Shown: piece after piece, positions 26,404 through 34,810 of the stretch | How the letters are laid out: each line of letters begins with the position of its first letter | How positions within the stretch are numbered: position 1 is the first letter of the stretch | Source of the DNA: Ignisphaera cupida | GTDB taxonomy: Archaea > Thermoproteota > Thermoprotei_A > Sulfolobales > Ignisphaeraceae | Reading direction: 5' to 3' | NCBI RefSeq assembly: GCF_030186535.1 | Contig: NZ_JASNVW010000001.1 | Coordinates: 310,001-374,000 of the forward strand | Length of the DNA: 64,000 nucleotides | Program-made: the position numbers and the translations under genes | The notes under the pieces: generated by a model | Told to the model about the DNA's origin: nothing | Databases searched by the model: none | The model's input: the letters and a program-made list of their open reading frames with translations, nothing else

Positions 26404-27246
26404 TTATTTAATCATTCTATAAAACAAGTTTTTCACTATGAGCATCACATCCTCTGGCTTTAGAAAATGCTGAAGCTCTCTATATGCAGAATCGAATATT
26501 TCTCTCATATTGCTTGCTTTGTGATATTTTCCAAAGTACCACAGAAGAGCATCTAGATTTAGAGGTGGAACAGAGGATTTTTCGCCAACCATTGTCCAAA
26601 TACTTCTTATAGTTTTGCTGAATTTTAGCAAATTATAGCTGCTTATAGCAATTCCCTTAGGCAAATCCAAGGCACCAGAAAGATACGTTATTATTGCAAC
26701 CCTTGTGTCAACTGGAATGGGTATAGTTAGTGGAACTTGAACTTGTTTCTCAAAGGCTTTGTTAACATAGTAAATCATTTTAATAGCAAAAACAATGGTT
26801 TTAGAGTTTTCATCAACCTTTAAACATCTTGCAGTAATTTTTCTAATGGTCTCTAAATCATTGAGAATAAGAATATTTTCTAGCTGAGTACAGCGAATAA
26901 TTTTTTCAATTCTTTTAATTTTTTGATTGAGAAGATATCTATTATACTCTTTTGCAAAGTCTTCAACAATTTCAACTAGCGATCTCATTCCGGATCTAGA
27001 TACGCACTTAGTAGCAACGTAGTCTGCAAATAAAGACCAGTAAATTTCTCCTGTCTGAGAAAGTCTGTAGCTAATAAGAGCATTTAGAAAAACAAGCAAA
27101 TAACTTGCCAAACCACATTCAGCAACCAATTTCTTTACAGCTCTAAACTGTGGATCTAAATCCTCAAAAGCAATAACTTTCTCAAAGCCAATTGCTTTAA
27201 CCATTTCTGCTAATTCATCAACTCTTCTGCTATTAACTCTAAGCAA
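26404..27246 (-). CDS. AGOG-type N-glycosylase/DNA lyase (8-oxoguanine repair)
   Basis: 280 aa from TTG 27246, seven bases after GGTGA. It has the features of the archaeal GO glycosylase family: L-N-A-L-I-S-Y-R-L-S-Q-T-G-E-I-Y-W helix, S-K-T-I-V-F-A-I-K-M with candidate catalytic Lys149 or Lys156, and I-P-I-P-V-D-T-R-V-A with catalytic Asp180. The enzyme removes 8-oxoguanine and cleaves the backbone by beta-elimination. It converges tightly on archease. Confidence 0.8.
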   Translation of the reverse strand: MLRVNSRRVDELAEMVKAIGFEKVIAFEDLDPQFRAVKKLVAECGLASYLLVFLNALISYRLSQTGEIYWSLFADYVATKCVSRSGMRSLVEIVEDFAKEYNRYLLNQKIKRIEKIIRCTQLENILILNDLETIRKITARCLKVDENSKTIVFAIKMIYYVNKAFEKQVQVPLTIPIPVDTRVAIITYLSGALDLPKGIAISSYNLLKFSKTIRSIWTMVGEKSSVPPLNLDALLWYFGKYHKASNMREIFDSAYRELQHFLKPEDVMLIVKNLFYRMIK

Positions 27247-27336
27247 GCAATTTTCACCAAATAATTCCTTGGTATATAATCATAATTTGAAGTCTTTAAC
27301 AAGAATTTAAATTGATGTAATTTTTCGCTATACTAC

Positions 27337-27732
27337 TTAGCCTATTAACCTTCTAACCTTATCCAAAAATCTTCTAACATCAACAACATACCTCTCATGA
27401 ACACCCTCACCAACTAAGACATTTTTCCAAAAAGCCTTAACCTCAAACATTAGCCTTCTACCCTCTTTTGAAACAAGCTTCACCTCAATTCTTATAGTAG
27501 CTCCTGAAGGTGCTGGATTAACATGTTTAACATTAATTATGAAGCCAACAGTTGTGTAACCAACTGGAATATATTTTTCAATACATTTCGAAGCTGTTAC
27601 CTCCATAAATAATATCATCATCGGCGTAGCCAAAACATTAACATGTTTTGCAATATGCTCATCACCAATTTTATAATCTTCAATACATGTAATGCCAGTA
27701 GGTATTAACTCTACGAGGTCCTCATAGCTCAT
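27337..27732 (-). CDS. Hotdog-fold thioesterase (FlK-like)
   Basis: 131 aa. ATG 27732 lies six bases after AGGTG; the GTG at 27741 is the alternative. The sequence fits the fluoroacetyl-CoA-thioesterase-like hotdog group: L-A-T-P-M-M-I-L-F-M-E-V-T-A helix, V-G-Y-T-T-V-G, and N-P-A-P-S-G-A-T-I strand. Probably cleaves short acyl-CoA thioesters or acts as an acyl-CoA binding protein; no specific substrate is indicated. Confidence 0.78.
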   Translation of the reverse strand: MSYEDLVELIPTGITCIEDYKIGDEHIAKHVNVLATPMMILFMEVTASKCIEKYIPVGYTTVGFIINVKHVNPAPSGATIRIEVKLVSKEGRRLMFEVKAFWKNVLVGEGVHERYVVDVRRFLDKVRRLIG

Positions 27733-28074
27733 AGACTGCACCTATAGCTTTTAGAGATTTAACTATGTAGCTTTGCAGCATTTGCCAAAAAAGTATTTGT
27801 ACTAAATCAAATATGTAAAGAGCTTGTCAAAGAAACTTTGAATAGATGTTTCTACAGGAATCTGTCTTGGGCAATTACATGGTATTTGTTTTGAAAATAT
27901 TTTAACTGTTCTTTACTTGTATCAACAGCCTTTTTATTGTTCAAGTCTTTTTACTTAGCCAAGGTAAATACACAAAGATTATTGGGTTTGGGACATGGAA
28001 TTTGAATACATGCTTTGCTTTTTCAAATTCAAAAGCTTTAGAATGTTGTAGGAAGGAAATAGCTTGGGATTTGT
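27733..28074. other. Intergenic region, no gene seen
   Basis: About 340 bp of AT-rich sequence with several T-runs on the + strand. I see no ORF with a ribosome site, no GC-rich island and no clear repeat; it holds the 3' end of the AbrB-PhoU gene and the promoter of the thioesterase. Confidence 0.6.
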
Positions 28075-29112
28075 CTATTCATATATCATTGCTGAAACAA
28101 GTTCAAATGGTATTAAGCTTAGTATATCATAAACATTCATTGCTATGTTCTCAAAGGATTTTATGAATTCAGTGAACCAATAAAGATCTAAGCTCTCAAT
28201 TAGTTTTACTCTTAAATGCTTTAGGCTATCTCTAGTTATTAAACATGTTTTCATGTATTGTCTAAGCTCTGCTATTTCAATTGATTTTTCATGAGCCTTC
28301 ATAACAACATCTCTGTAGATTTCATCGATGTTATTTACAGCTTCTTTGACTTTGTCAATACTTTCTTTGCTAAGCTTTTCCCTCTTGGGGCTAAGCTCTA
28401 TTGATGCCAATGCAGCGTTTTTAGCTTCATCACCAATTTCCTCAATGAATTTTATGAGCATTCTTGAGTCAACAAGCTTTAGAAGAACTTTTGGCTCAAG
28501 TACCTGCGTCAATATCCTTTTTCTTATTGTTCTTGTTATGTAGAAATATAATCTGTTGACATCTCTATCTCTAAGCACAACTGCCTTAGCCAACTCTATG
28601 TCTCCAGACTCTAGAGAGTTGAAAGCATCGAGGTACATAAATCTAATCATTTTGTGCATGTTTCTTATAAGTGAATCTATATCAGCATCTTCAGATGCTA
28701 GAACCTTCAAAACAATATAGTTGCTTCCAATATCAACTGTTTCCAGTCCTAGCAAAAGATCTTTTGTAGACTCTATAACACCCTTAACCTCTCTCTCAAT
28801 TGCTCCACCAGAAAACCTCAGCGTTATTGTGTCAAAACCTCTAAGATAAGCTGTCAAAAGAGATGTGTAAACCTCTGCAGGCTTATCAACAAAAATTTCA
28901 ATTTCGTTTCCATACCTAGCTTCTGAAGACTCCAACACCTTCTCGCTTTTTGCAATAGGCAAAATCTTTAAAGCTCCGTCAACATCTATAGAAACCTCTA
29001 CAACAGATCCCTTGTCGAGATTAAATCTTCTAAGCCACTCCTTAGGCAAAGCCACATATACAGAGCCTCCTATACCTTGCAATCTATATATTTTCTTCAA
29101 AGCAAACACCAT
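28075..29112 (-). CDS. AbrB-PhoU phosphate-uptake-type regulator
   Basis: 345 aa. Residues 1-50 are a SpoVT-AbrB DNA-binding domain: L-K-K-I-Y-R-L-Q-G-I-G-G-S-V-Y-V-A-L-P-K followed by G-S-V-V-E-V. The rest is helical with PhoU-like spacing (L-V-D-S-R-M-L-I-K-F-I-E-E-I-G-D-E-A-K-N-A). This architecture is common in archaea and is annotated as a regulator of phosphate uptake. No Pst transporter is nearby, so the target is unknown; it is transcribed divergently from the ECF transporter. Confidence 0.82.
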   Translation of the reverse strand: MVFALKKIYRLQGIGGSVYVALPKEWLRRFNLDKGSVVEVSIDVDGALKILPIAKSEKVLESSEARYGNEIEIFVDKPAEVYTSLLTAYLRGFDTITLRFSGGAIEREVKGVIESTKDLLLGLETVDIGSNYIVLKVLASEDADIDSLIRNMHKMIRFMYLDAFNSLESGDIELAKAVVLRDRDVNRLYFYITRTIRKRILTQVLEPKVLLKLVDSRMLIKFIEEIGDEAKNAALASIELSPKREKLSKESIDKVKEAVNNIDEIYRDVVMKAHEKSIEIAELRQYMKTCLITRDSLKHLRVKLIESLDLYWFTEFIKSFENIAMNVYDILSLIPFELVSAMIYE

Positions 29113-29227
29113 TTGATATGTGAACAGTGTTTAAGCTAGTTTAAAAAGTTTAAATTTTATCAGCTTTAAACATCAGCCTTAAAACATTTGGCAATGTACA
29201 TATGATTAAATTATGTCGATTTAAGTG

Positions 29228-29818
29228 ATGCAAACGTCTCAAGACAGAAGACAAGGAAAGGTCTTTGGATATTCAGAAATAGCTTTACTAGCAATCTTTT
29301 CAGGTCTTTCGATAATGCTTCACATATTCCAATGACCATATCCATTAACAACATTTTTAAAATTTGATTTGGCAGGTGTTCCAATAGCTGTATTAACATT
29401 ACTAAATATGAGATTAGGTTTAATATCATTACCTATTTTCTGGATTGGAAGTGTTGCATTAACAACAGATCCAACAAAGGTTGTTGGACCTACAATGAAA
29501 GTTGTTGCAGAGGCTTCTACAGCTCTTCCCCTAGCGCTGCTATTCAAAGCTCTAGAAGCCAAGAAGAAACACTACACACATGTAGCAGCTTTTATAGCTG
29601 CACTTATTAGTCGTGTTGGTGTTATGCTTCTTTTAAATTATTTAGTGGCGCCTTACTGGCTTATATGGACTGGATGGATGAAGAACTTTGAAGCTGCATA
29701 TAAACTTGCATTGGCTTATCTACCAGTAATTGCTTTGTTTAACGCTATTGTTGTTTGTTATGTTGCTTCTCTATCACTTAGCATATTTGCTACGCTCAAG
29801 AAGTATTTCATGTTTTAG
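29228..29818 (+). pseudogene. ECF transporter S component with in-frame TGA
   Basis: A single frame runs from ATG 29228 to TAG 29818 and would encode ~196 aa, but TGA at 29333-29335 interrupts it after codon 35. Before the stop comes Y-S-E-I-A-L-L-A-I-F-S-G-L-S-I-M, after it P-Y-P-L-T-T-F-L-K-F-D-L-A-G-V-P, both hallmark segments of ECF substrate-binding membrane proteins, so the stop lies within a conserved region. A TTG at 29369 could restart but would lose helix 1. The ECF ATPase and T genes follow. Possible explanations are nonsense mutation, sequencing error or readthrough. Substrate (vitamin-like) unknown. Confidence 0.75.
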
Positions 29819-29855
29819 ATGTGGCTGAATAAGACTTGGTGAAGGGAATAGTAGT

Positions 29856-31304
29856 ATGAATAATGTTGTTGAAGTTAAAAATCTTTGGCTTAGATACAAA
29901 GATGGTAACTGGATACTTAAAGGACTTAGCTTTGAAGCTTCTGATAATGAGACTCTTCTCATAGTTGGTAGAAGTAGTAGTGGCAAATCGTCTTTTGCAA
30001 AAGCATTGATAGGCATAGCTCAAAGCATTTTTGGCGCTGAGGTAAGTGGCGAAATCTCGTTGTGTTCTAAGAGATTGGATGAGATGAGCTTAAGAGAGGT
30101 TCAGATGTGTGTACAAATTGTTAATCAGGATCCATACACACATTTTTTAGAGCCTATACCAATAGATGATTTGATTAGCTATGCTGAGAAGTTTTATGGG
30201 GAGGAGGCACCAAGTTATGTCAACAAGATTATTAGGTTATTGAAGATTGAAAGTATTGTTGAAAAGCCTATTACAGTTCTTTCGAATGGTCAAATGAGAA
30301 GAATTTCCATTGCCAAGACCCTTATTCCAAATCCAAAAGTTTTGATTTTAGATGAGCCCTTCATGTGGTTGGATGATAGTGATGGCATGGAGCTTGTTGA
30401 GAATGTGATTGACATGCTTAGAAAAATGGGGAAAACAGTTATAATCTTTGAACATAGATTTAAACGCTTGGTTAATAAAGTTGACAAGTTTTATGTGCTT
30501 AAAAACGGTGTTTTAGAGAAGCTAGATACTAACATTCTTAAAAACAAAATGGATGGCATAAACAATCAAGGTAATGCAAATTTGGTTAATCATAAACTTG
30601 ATGATTTAGCTAATCAGATTAGTCAATGCGATGTTGTTTTAGAGATGAACAATGTTTGGTATAAATATGATAATTCTAGGTGGATTTTGAAAAACGTTAA
30701 TATGAGGATTTGTAGAGGTGATACAATAGTTATTTATGGTGTTAATGGTTCTGGAAAATCAACCTTGCTAAGAATTTTAGCAGGTGTTCTAAAACCTGTG
30801 AAAGGCTATGTAAAGAGATATGCAGATGTTTCTTATGTTCCTCAACTACCTTATTTGTTCTTTACCGAGGACAGTGTAAATGAGGAAACAGAGGCTATAT
30901 GCAAGGCTAAGAAGCTTGGAGTGAAATGTATCGAGAAATGTAAAGAAGTTCTGAAGAGGTTTGGTTATGGTTATGACGATTTTGAGAAACTTCCTTTGAA
31001 TTTATCCTGGGGACAAGCTACAAGACTTTCAACTCTCTTAGCATACTTTACGTCAAAGAAAGGCGTTGTGCTTTTTGATGAACCATTTACAGGGTCTACA
31101 TATATAGAGGCTTATCAGCTTATACAAACACTTTCTACATTATCAGATGTAGCAAAGATTATTACCCTAAGCTCCAAGGACTATATACCCCTCTTTCCAT
31201 ATGCAAAAACATATGTACTTGAAGAAGGTGTTTTAAAGCCTTTTCTCTATACAGACAACAGCATTAATCAATTAATTGAACTAGCTACAAAAATATATAG
31301 CTAG
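29856..31304 (+). CDS. ECF transporter ATPase, two fused ABC domains
   Basis: 482 aa. Domain 1: Walker A G-R-S-S-S-G-K-S-S (38-46), signature L-S-N-G-Q-M-R-R, Walker B V-L-I-L-D-E-P. Domain 2: Walker A G-V-N-G-S-G-K-S-T (~295-303), signature L-S-W-G-Q-A-T-R and Walker B V-V-L-F-D-E-P. Fusing EcfA and EcfA' in one chain is known in archaea (CbiO-like). It energises vitamin or metal uptake with the EcfT gene that follows and the S component upstream. Confidence 0.9.
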   Translation: MNNVVEVKNLWLRYKDGNWILKGLSFEASDNETLLIVGRSSSGKSSFAKALIGIAQSIFGAEVSGEISLCSKRLDEMSLREVQMCVQIVNQDPYTHFLEPIPIDDLISYAEKFYGEEAPSYVNKIIRLLKIESIVEKPITVLSNGQMRRISIAKTLIPNPKVLILDEPFMWLDDSDGMELVENVIDMLRKMGKTVIIFEHRFKRLVNKVDKFYVLKNGVLEKLDTNILKNKMDGINNQGNANLVNHKLDDLANQISQCDVVLEMNNVWYKYDNSRWILKNVNMRICRGDTIVIYGVNGSGKSTLLRILAGVLKPVKGYVKRYADVSYVPQLPYLFFTEDSVNEETEAICKAKKLGVKCIEKCKEVLKRFGYGYDDFEKLPLNLSWGQATRLSTLLAYFTSKKGVVLFDEPFTGSTYIEAYQLIQTLSTLSDVAKIITLSSKDYIPLFPYAKTYVLEEGVLKPFLYTDNSINQLIELATKIYS

Positions 31305-31330
31305 ACTTTGGCAACTTGGTGTAAATCTTT

Positions 31331-32047
31331 ATGAGCATATTCAAAGATTTTTTCAATTTCTTCATAATGCAGAAAAGGGGAAGTAGATTCTCAATACATT
31401 TTAGATTCTTGTTGTTACTTACCTTACTTGTGGAGATAGTAGTCTCTATAACATTCTTCAAAGATTCTAACATACTATTTACAGTTTATGTTGTTGGAAT
31501 CTCTTTTGCAATTCTGTTTGCTGTTAGCAACATTAGAAAAGTGTTGAATGCGTTAAAACTTCCACTAATATTTGTGTTGATAGGTTTTGTAACAATGCTG
31601 TTTTCAATGATAATGGGCTATGCAACACCATCTCTAAAAACGATCATCCTATCCTCTGCGAAATTAACTGCTTTATTTCTTGTTATTGCACTTGGTTTTC
31701 AGTGGATTAGCTTGAGAGAGTTTAGATGGGTTTTGAAGAAGCTAGGTCTTGGAAAAATAGGTAGCTTAGCAACAGTTGCACTAGCTGTAATGCCTGTGCT
31801 AATGTATCTCTACTCAGATGCTTACATTGCTACCTTACTAAAACTGGGTAAAAACAAGGTGCATAAAGCATTGAAGCCTATCATAATACATGCTGCACTA
31901 CTTTCAAGAGATTATGCCCAAGCAATATACTTATATGGATTACCTAAAACAATTCAAATAGATATGAAGAGGTTTGATGTAAAGGAGCTATTGCTGTTTC
32001 TAGCCATTTCTCTTATAGGTTTAGCTTTACAGCTTTTAGTACCATGA
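31331..32047 (+). CDS. ECF transporter T component (EcfT/CbiQ-like)
   Basis: 238 aa with five or six predicted membrane helices. It follows the double ATPase by 26 bases. The coupling segment near G-L-G-K-I-G-S-L-A-T-V-A-L and S-R-D-Y-A-Q-A-I-Y-L-Y-G takes the place of the Ala-Arg-Gly motifs of EcfT. Motifs are weaker than in bacterial EcfT, so the assignment leans on gene order. Confidence 0.75.
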   Translation: MSIFKDFFNFFIMQKRGSRFSIHFRFLLLLTLLVEIVVSITFFKDSNILFTVYVVGISFAILFAVSNIRKVLNALKLPLIFVLIGFVTMLFSMIMGYATPSLKTIILSSAKLTALFLVIALGFQWISLREFRWVLKKLGLGKIGSLATVALAVMPVLMYLYSDAYIATLLKLGKNKVHKALKPIIIHAALLSRDYAQAIYLYGLPKTIQIDMKRFDVKELLLFLAISLIGLALQLLVP

Positions 32048-32061
32048 TAAGTTTTTCCATG

Positions 32062-33366
32062 TTATATCGTAACTAATTTTGATTCTAAGGCTATTCTCAT
32101 GTATTTTTTGGTTTTTTCAATAGTTTCTCTAATTTCGTTTTCAAGTTCGTTTCTTGACATTTTTCTTCTAGCGTATCCAAGTTCTATTGCTTTTTCTGCT
32201 ACTGCTATAGCTTCTTTAACATATAGTTCTGTTTCTTGCATAGATCCTATGATTCTCTCTTCGTGAATTCCAGTTTCCTCTGTGTATTTTGCTATTGCAT
32301 ATGCTGCTGCAATAAACATTTCATCACTCATTTTCCTAGCTCTAACAGTTAAAACACCTCTGAAAACTGCTGGAAATCCAAGGCTATTGTTTATTTGATT
32401 TGGAAAATCACTTCTACCTGTAGCAACTATTTTTGCACCAGCCTCCTTAGCTTCCCAAGGCCAAATCTCTGGAATTGGATTTGCTTCAGCAAAAACAATT
32501 GCGTCTTTATTCATCAATTTAACCCACTCCTTTTTAATAACCCCGGGACCAGGTCTAGAAGCAGCAATAACAACATCTGCTCCATTAAAAGCTTTCTCAA
32601 TTTCTTGAACATCATCACCATTTGTTTCTAAAACAACTTGGTATTTCCATGGATTTTCAGTTTTCATCTTCTCTAAATCTCCTCTATTTTTGTGAAGAAC
32701 ACCCTTGCTATCCACAACAATAATATTATTTGGTTTTGCACCAAGAATTTTCAAGTATTTGTATGTACACAAATTAGCTGCTCCAGCACCAAACAAAACA
32801 ATTCTCACTTGGTTAATCCTCTTATCAACAATCTTAAGAGAGTTGATCAAAGCCGCTATAGTTACCAGGGCAGTTCCTTGTTGATCATCATGCCATACTG
32901 GAATGTTTAGAATTTGCTGAAGTTTCTCAAGAATATAGAAACACTTTGGAGATTCTATATCCTCAAGATTAACAGCTCCAAAACTAGACTCAAGAGCCTT
33001 CACAATAAATATGAAATTTTCAGGATCTTTAACATTAACAGCAAGTGGAATTGCATCAACACCACCAAGATACTTAAACAAAAGCGCCTTGCCCTCAAGC
33101 ACAGGTAGACTAGCCTCGGCACCAATATCACCAAGACCCAGAACCCTAGAACCATCACTTACAACAAGTGCTGTGTTCCAGCGCCATGTAAGCTCAAAAG
33201 ACTCGTTCTTATCAATATGAATCCTTTTGCACACTTCTGCAACACCTGGTGTATACCAAATGGCAAAATCATCTAAAGATCTTATGGGAACCTTTGGAAC
33301 AATTTCAATCTTTCCCTTGTAAAATCTGTGAAGCTCAAGAGACTTGGTAAACCAGTCAAAACCCAT
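32062..33366 (-). CDS. NAD(P)-dependent malic enzyme
   Basis: 434 aa, the short prokaryotic form. Catalytic Tyr38 is in W-Y-T-P-G-V-A-E-V, Lys93 in L-E-G-K-A-L-L-F-K, and metal-binding Asp in W-H-D-D-Q-Q-G-T-A (160-161). The dinucleotide loop is F-G-A-G-A-A-N (192-198), and A-N-P-I-P-E-I marks the C-terminal active-site loop. It converts malate to pyruvate, CO2 and NAD(P)H, linking the C4 acids to pyruvate metabolism. Confidence 0.93.
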   Translation of the reverse strand: MGFDWFTKSLELHRFYKGKIEIVPKVPIRSLDDFAIWYTPGVAEVCKRIHIDKNESFELTWRWNTALVVSDGSRVLGLGDIGAEASLPVLEGKALLFKYLGGVDAIPLAVNVKDPENFIFIVKALESSFGAVNLEDIESPKCFYILEKLQQILNIPVWHDDQQGTALVTIAALINSLKIVDKRINQVRIVLFGAGAANLCTYKYLKILGAKPNNIIVVDSKGVLHKNRGDLEKMKTENPWKYQVVLETNGDDVQEIEKAFNGADVVIAASRPGPGVIKKEWVKLMNKDAIVFAEANPIPEIWPWEAKEAGAKIVATGRSDFPNQINNSLGFPAVFRGVLTVRARKMSDEMFIAAAYAIAKYTEETGIHEERIIGSMQETELYVKEAIAVAEKAIELGYARRKMSRNELENEIRETIEKTKKYMRIALESKLVTI

Positions 33367-33449
33367 TCTAAATCACATTTTTACGTATTTGCAGTTGTCA
33401 ACTAAAAATTTTTCAATATTTGATGAGAACATTACATACATCTATTTTT

Positions 33450-33505
33450 CCTCACTGCGGGGCCTCATCACAAATCAGAATCGGAGATCGCAGACATCTC
33501 AAAAG
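33450..33505 (-). ncRNA. GC-rich island, candidate structured RNA
   Basis: The AT-rich gap between the malic enzyme and the kinase-like gene contains a GC-rich block. On the minus strand it reads CTGA, three bases, then GTGATGA, which matches D' and C' boxes of an archaeal C/D guide RNA. The outer C and D boxes are not recognisable. GAGAT/ATCTC (~33484-33501) can form a small hairpin. GC-rich islands in AT-rich hyperthermophile genomes often mark structural RNAs, but this is weak evidence. Confidence 0.25.
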
Positions 33506-33520
33506 GTTCTATATACAAAA

Positions 33521-34180
33521 CTATTTTAAAGCTATTAGAGTTATTGTCGAGGTTATCGCTATCAATGCATTGTCATCTATGTATCCAAATTCAAATCTTT
33601 CCACAAAAGTAGCTAGAATTGCTGCAACAACTCCAGCAAATCCAGCTAGAAAATAGCCCATGGGTATTGTCACAGCAGCCATGGCTAAGTTTCCAATCCA
33701 GTGTTTTGTTCTTCTTCCAAAAACAGCATTTCTAACAATACCTGTAGCAGCATCTCCAAATGATATGAATAGTGCTGGTATTATTGATTTCCATGGATTG
33801 TTTAGAAAAAGCCACAAAACCAGTATCGACGCCCCCCATGCAATGCAAAAGTTAACCTCGTAGACATTGTCCTTTGTTTGAAACCATTCAAGCTCTTTAC
33901 CCTTAATGTGAGGATACAATGTTATGAATGCTAATATAATTGCGAAAACGAATGGTGTAAAAGGCTCTTTGAAAAGAATTGGCACCAGCAACGCTATAAA
34001 ACCACCTGTGGAGATGTGTATAATCTTTCTATTATAATATACAACAACATTTTTTCTAAATCCTTTTCCAATAAGATAACTATACAATCTTCTAGTAAAG
34101 ATTGAGACAACAAGTAAGACATATATGAAAAGAGGAATAGCTATGGCAAAATCAAATACAAAAACCTTTAAACTAGTCAC
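33521..34180 (-). CDS. Dolichol-kinase/phosphatidate cytidylyltransferase-like membrane protein (SEC59/DGK1 family)
   Basis: 219 aa, GTG 34180 with GGTGTGA upstream. Six or seven membrane helices. Family signatures: N-R-K-I-I-H-I-S-T-G-G (residues ~49-59), F-G-D-A-A-T-G-I-V-R-N-A-V-F-G, and R-R-T-K-H-W-I-G-N-L-A-M. Members are CTP-dependent kinases of dolichol, diacylglycerol or phytol; in archaea the product may be a phospho-isoprenoid used in lipid or glycan synthesis. Confidence 0.8.
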   Translation of the reverse strand: MTSLKVFVFDFAIAIPLFIYVLLVVSIFTRRLYSYLIGKGFRKNVVVYYNRKIIHISTGGFIALLVPILFKEPFTPFVFAIILAFITLYPHIKGKELEWFQTKDNVYEVNFCIAWGASILVLWLFLNNPWKSIIPALFISFGDAATGIVRNAVFGRRTKHWIGNLAMAAVTIPMGYFLAGFAGVVAAILATFVERFEFGYIDDNALIAITSTITLIALK

Positions 34181-34215
34181 AATATTTCACACCACTAAAC
34201 ATTCAATGAAAAAGA

Positions 34216-34665
34216 TTAGCTTAGCTTTGTTAAGTCATACACTTGCTTATTTTCATTCACAATACCTATAAATGCTGTAGCACCTTTAATTTTAATAGCA
34301 GCTACTTTATAGTTATGGTTTTTTGGAATAGCGCTATAGTCTTTAATTGTTACAACAATTGCGTTTTCCTCTAGAATATCGTATGAGGAATCATCAATTT
34401 GATATCCCATGTTCTTTAAATTTTTTATATGCTTTGCGATTCTTTTTAATGGCTTTATGTAAACAGAATTCCAAAGCCATATCTTTAGCCACGTGAAAAA
34501 AGCTATGATGGGTAGCAAAATTAGCAGTGTTGTATAAAGTATTGAGTAGTTTTCAACAATTTTAGAGGCAACTACTAATGCAATTATTATTGGCATTGGT
34601 GGCAATATTACGAAAAATATTAGTGTTCTCCAAATCTTCTTTTCTAAATTTTTTAAAATACTCAT
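34216..34665 (-). CDS. Small membrane protein, unknown
   Basis: 149 aa from ATG 34665 (TTG 34677 is the upstream alternative). Two adjacent hydrophobic helices (~15-55) are followed by a soluble domain of strands ending in V-A-A-I-K-I-K-G-A-T-A-F-I-G-I-V. No known family recognised. It lies just upstream of the kinase-like gene on the same strand and may be co-transcribed. Confidence 0.6.
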   Translation of the reverse strand: MSILKNLEKKIWRTLIFFVILPPMPIIIALVVASKIVENYSILYTTLLILLPIIAFFTWLKIWLWNSVYIKPLKRIAKHIKNLKNMGYQIDDSSYDILEENAIVVTIKDYSAIPKNHNYKVAAIKIKGATAFIGIVNENKQVYDLTKLS

Positions 34666-34810
34666 TGCAATCAACAAATAATATTTTAGATATTTAAATT
34701 TAAAAGTTCATATAAGAATTTTGATTGTAATAGAGATTATAAATATTAGATGATGAAGACTGTGAACACTAGATAATGTGATGAGGTGTTTCAAGACTGG
34801 TTAAAAACAT

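Noticed and set aside
29333-29335. Selenocysteine at the in-frame TGA
   Set aside because: ECF S components are not known selenoproteins and crenarchaea generally lack the Sec machinery; no SECIS-like hairpin noticed.
29369-29818. Shorter ECF S-component gene starting at TTG 29369
   Set aside because: It would lose the conserved first helix and the F-D-L-A-G start of the domain; the homologous sequence continues upstream through the TGA.
34749-34790. C/D-box-like ATGATGA...GTGATGA pattern
   Set aside because: No CTGA D or D' boxes at proper distances, and the region is AT-rich intergenic DNA.
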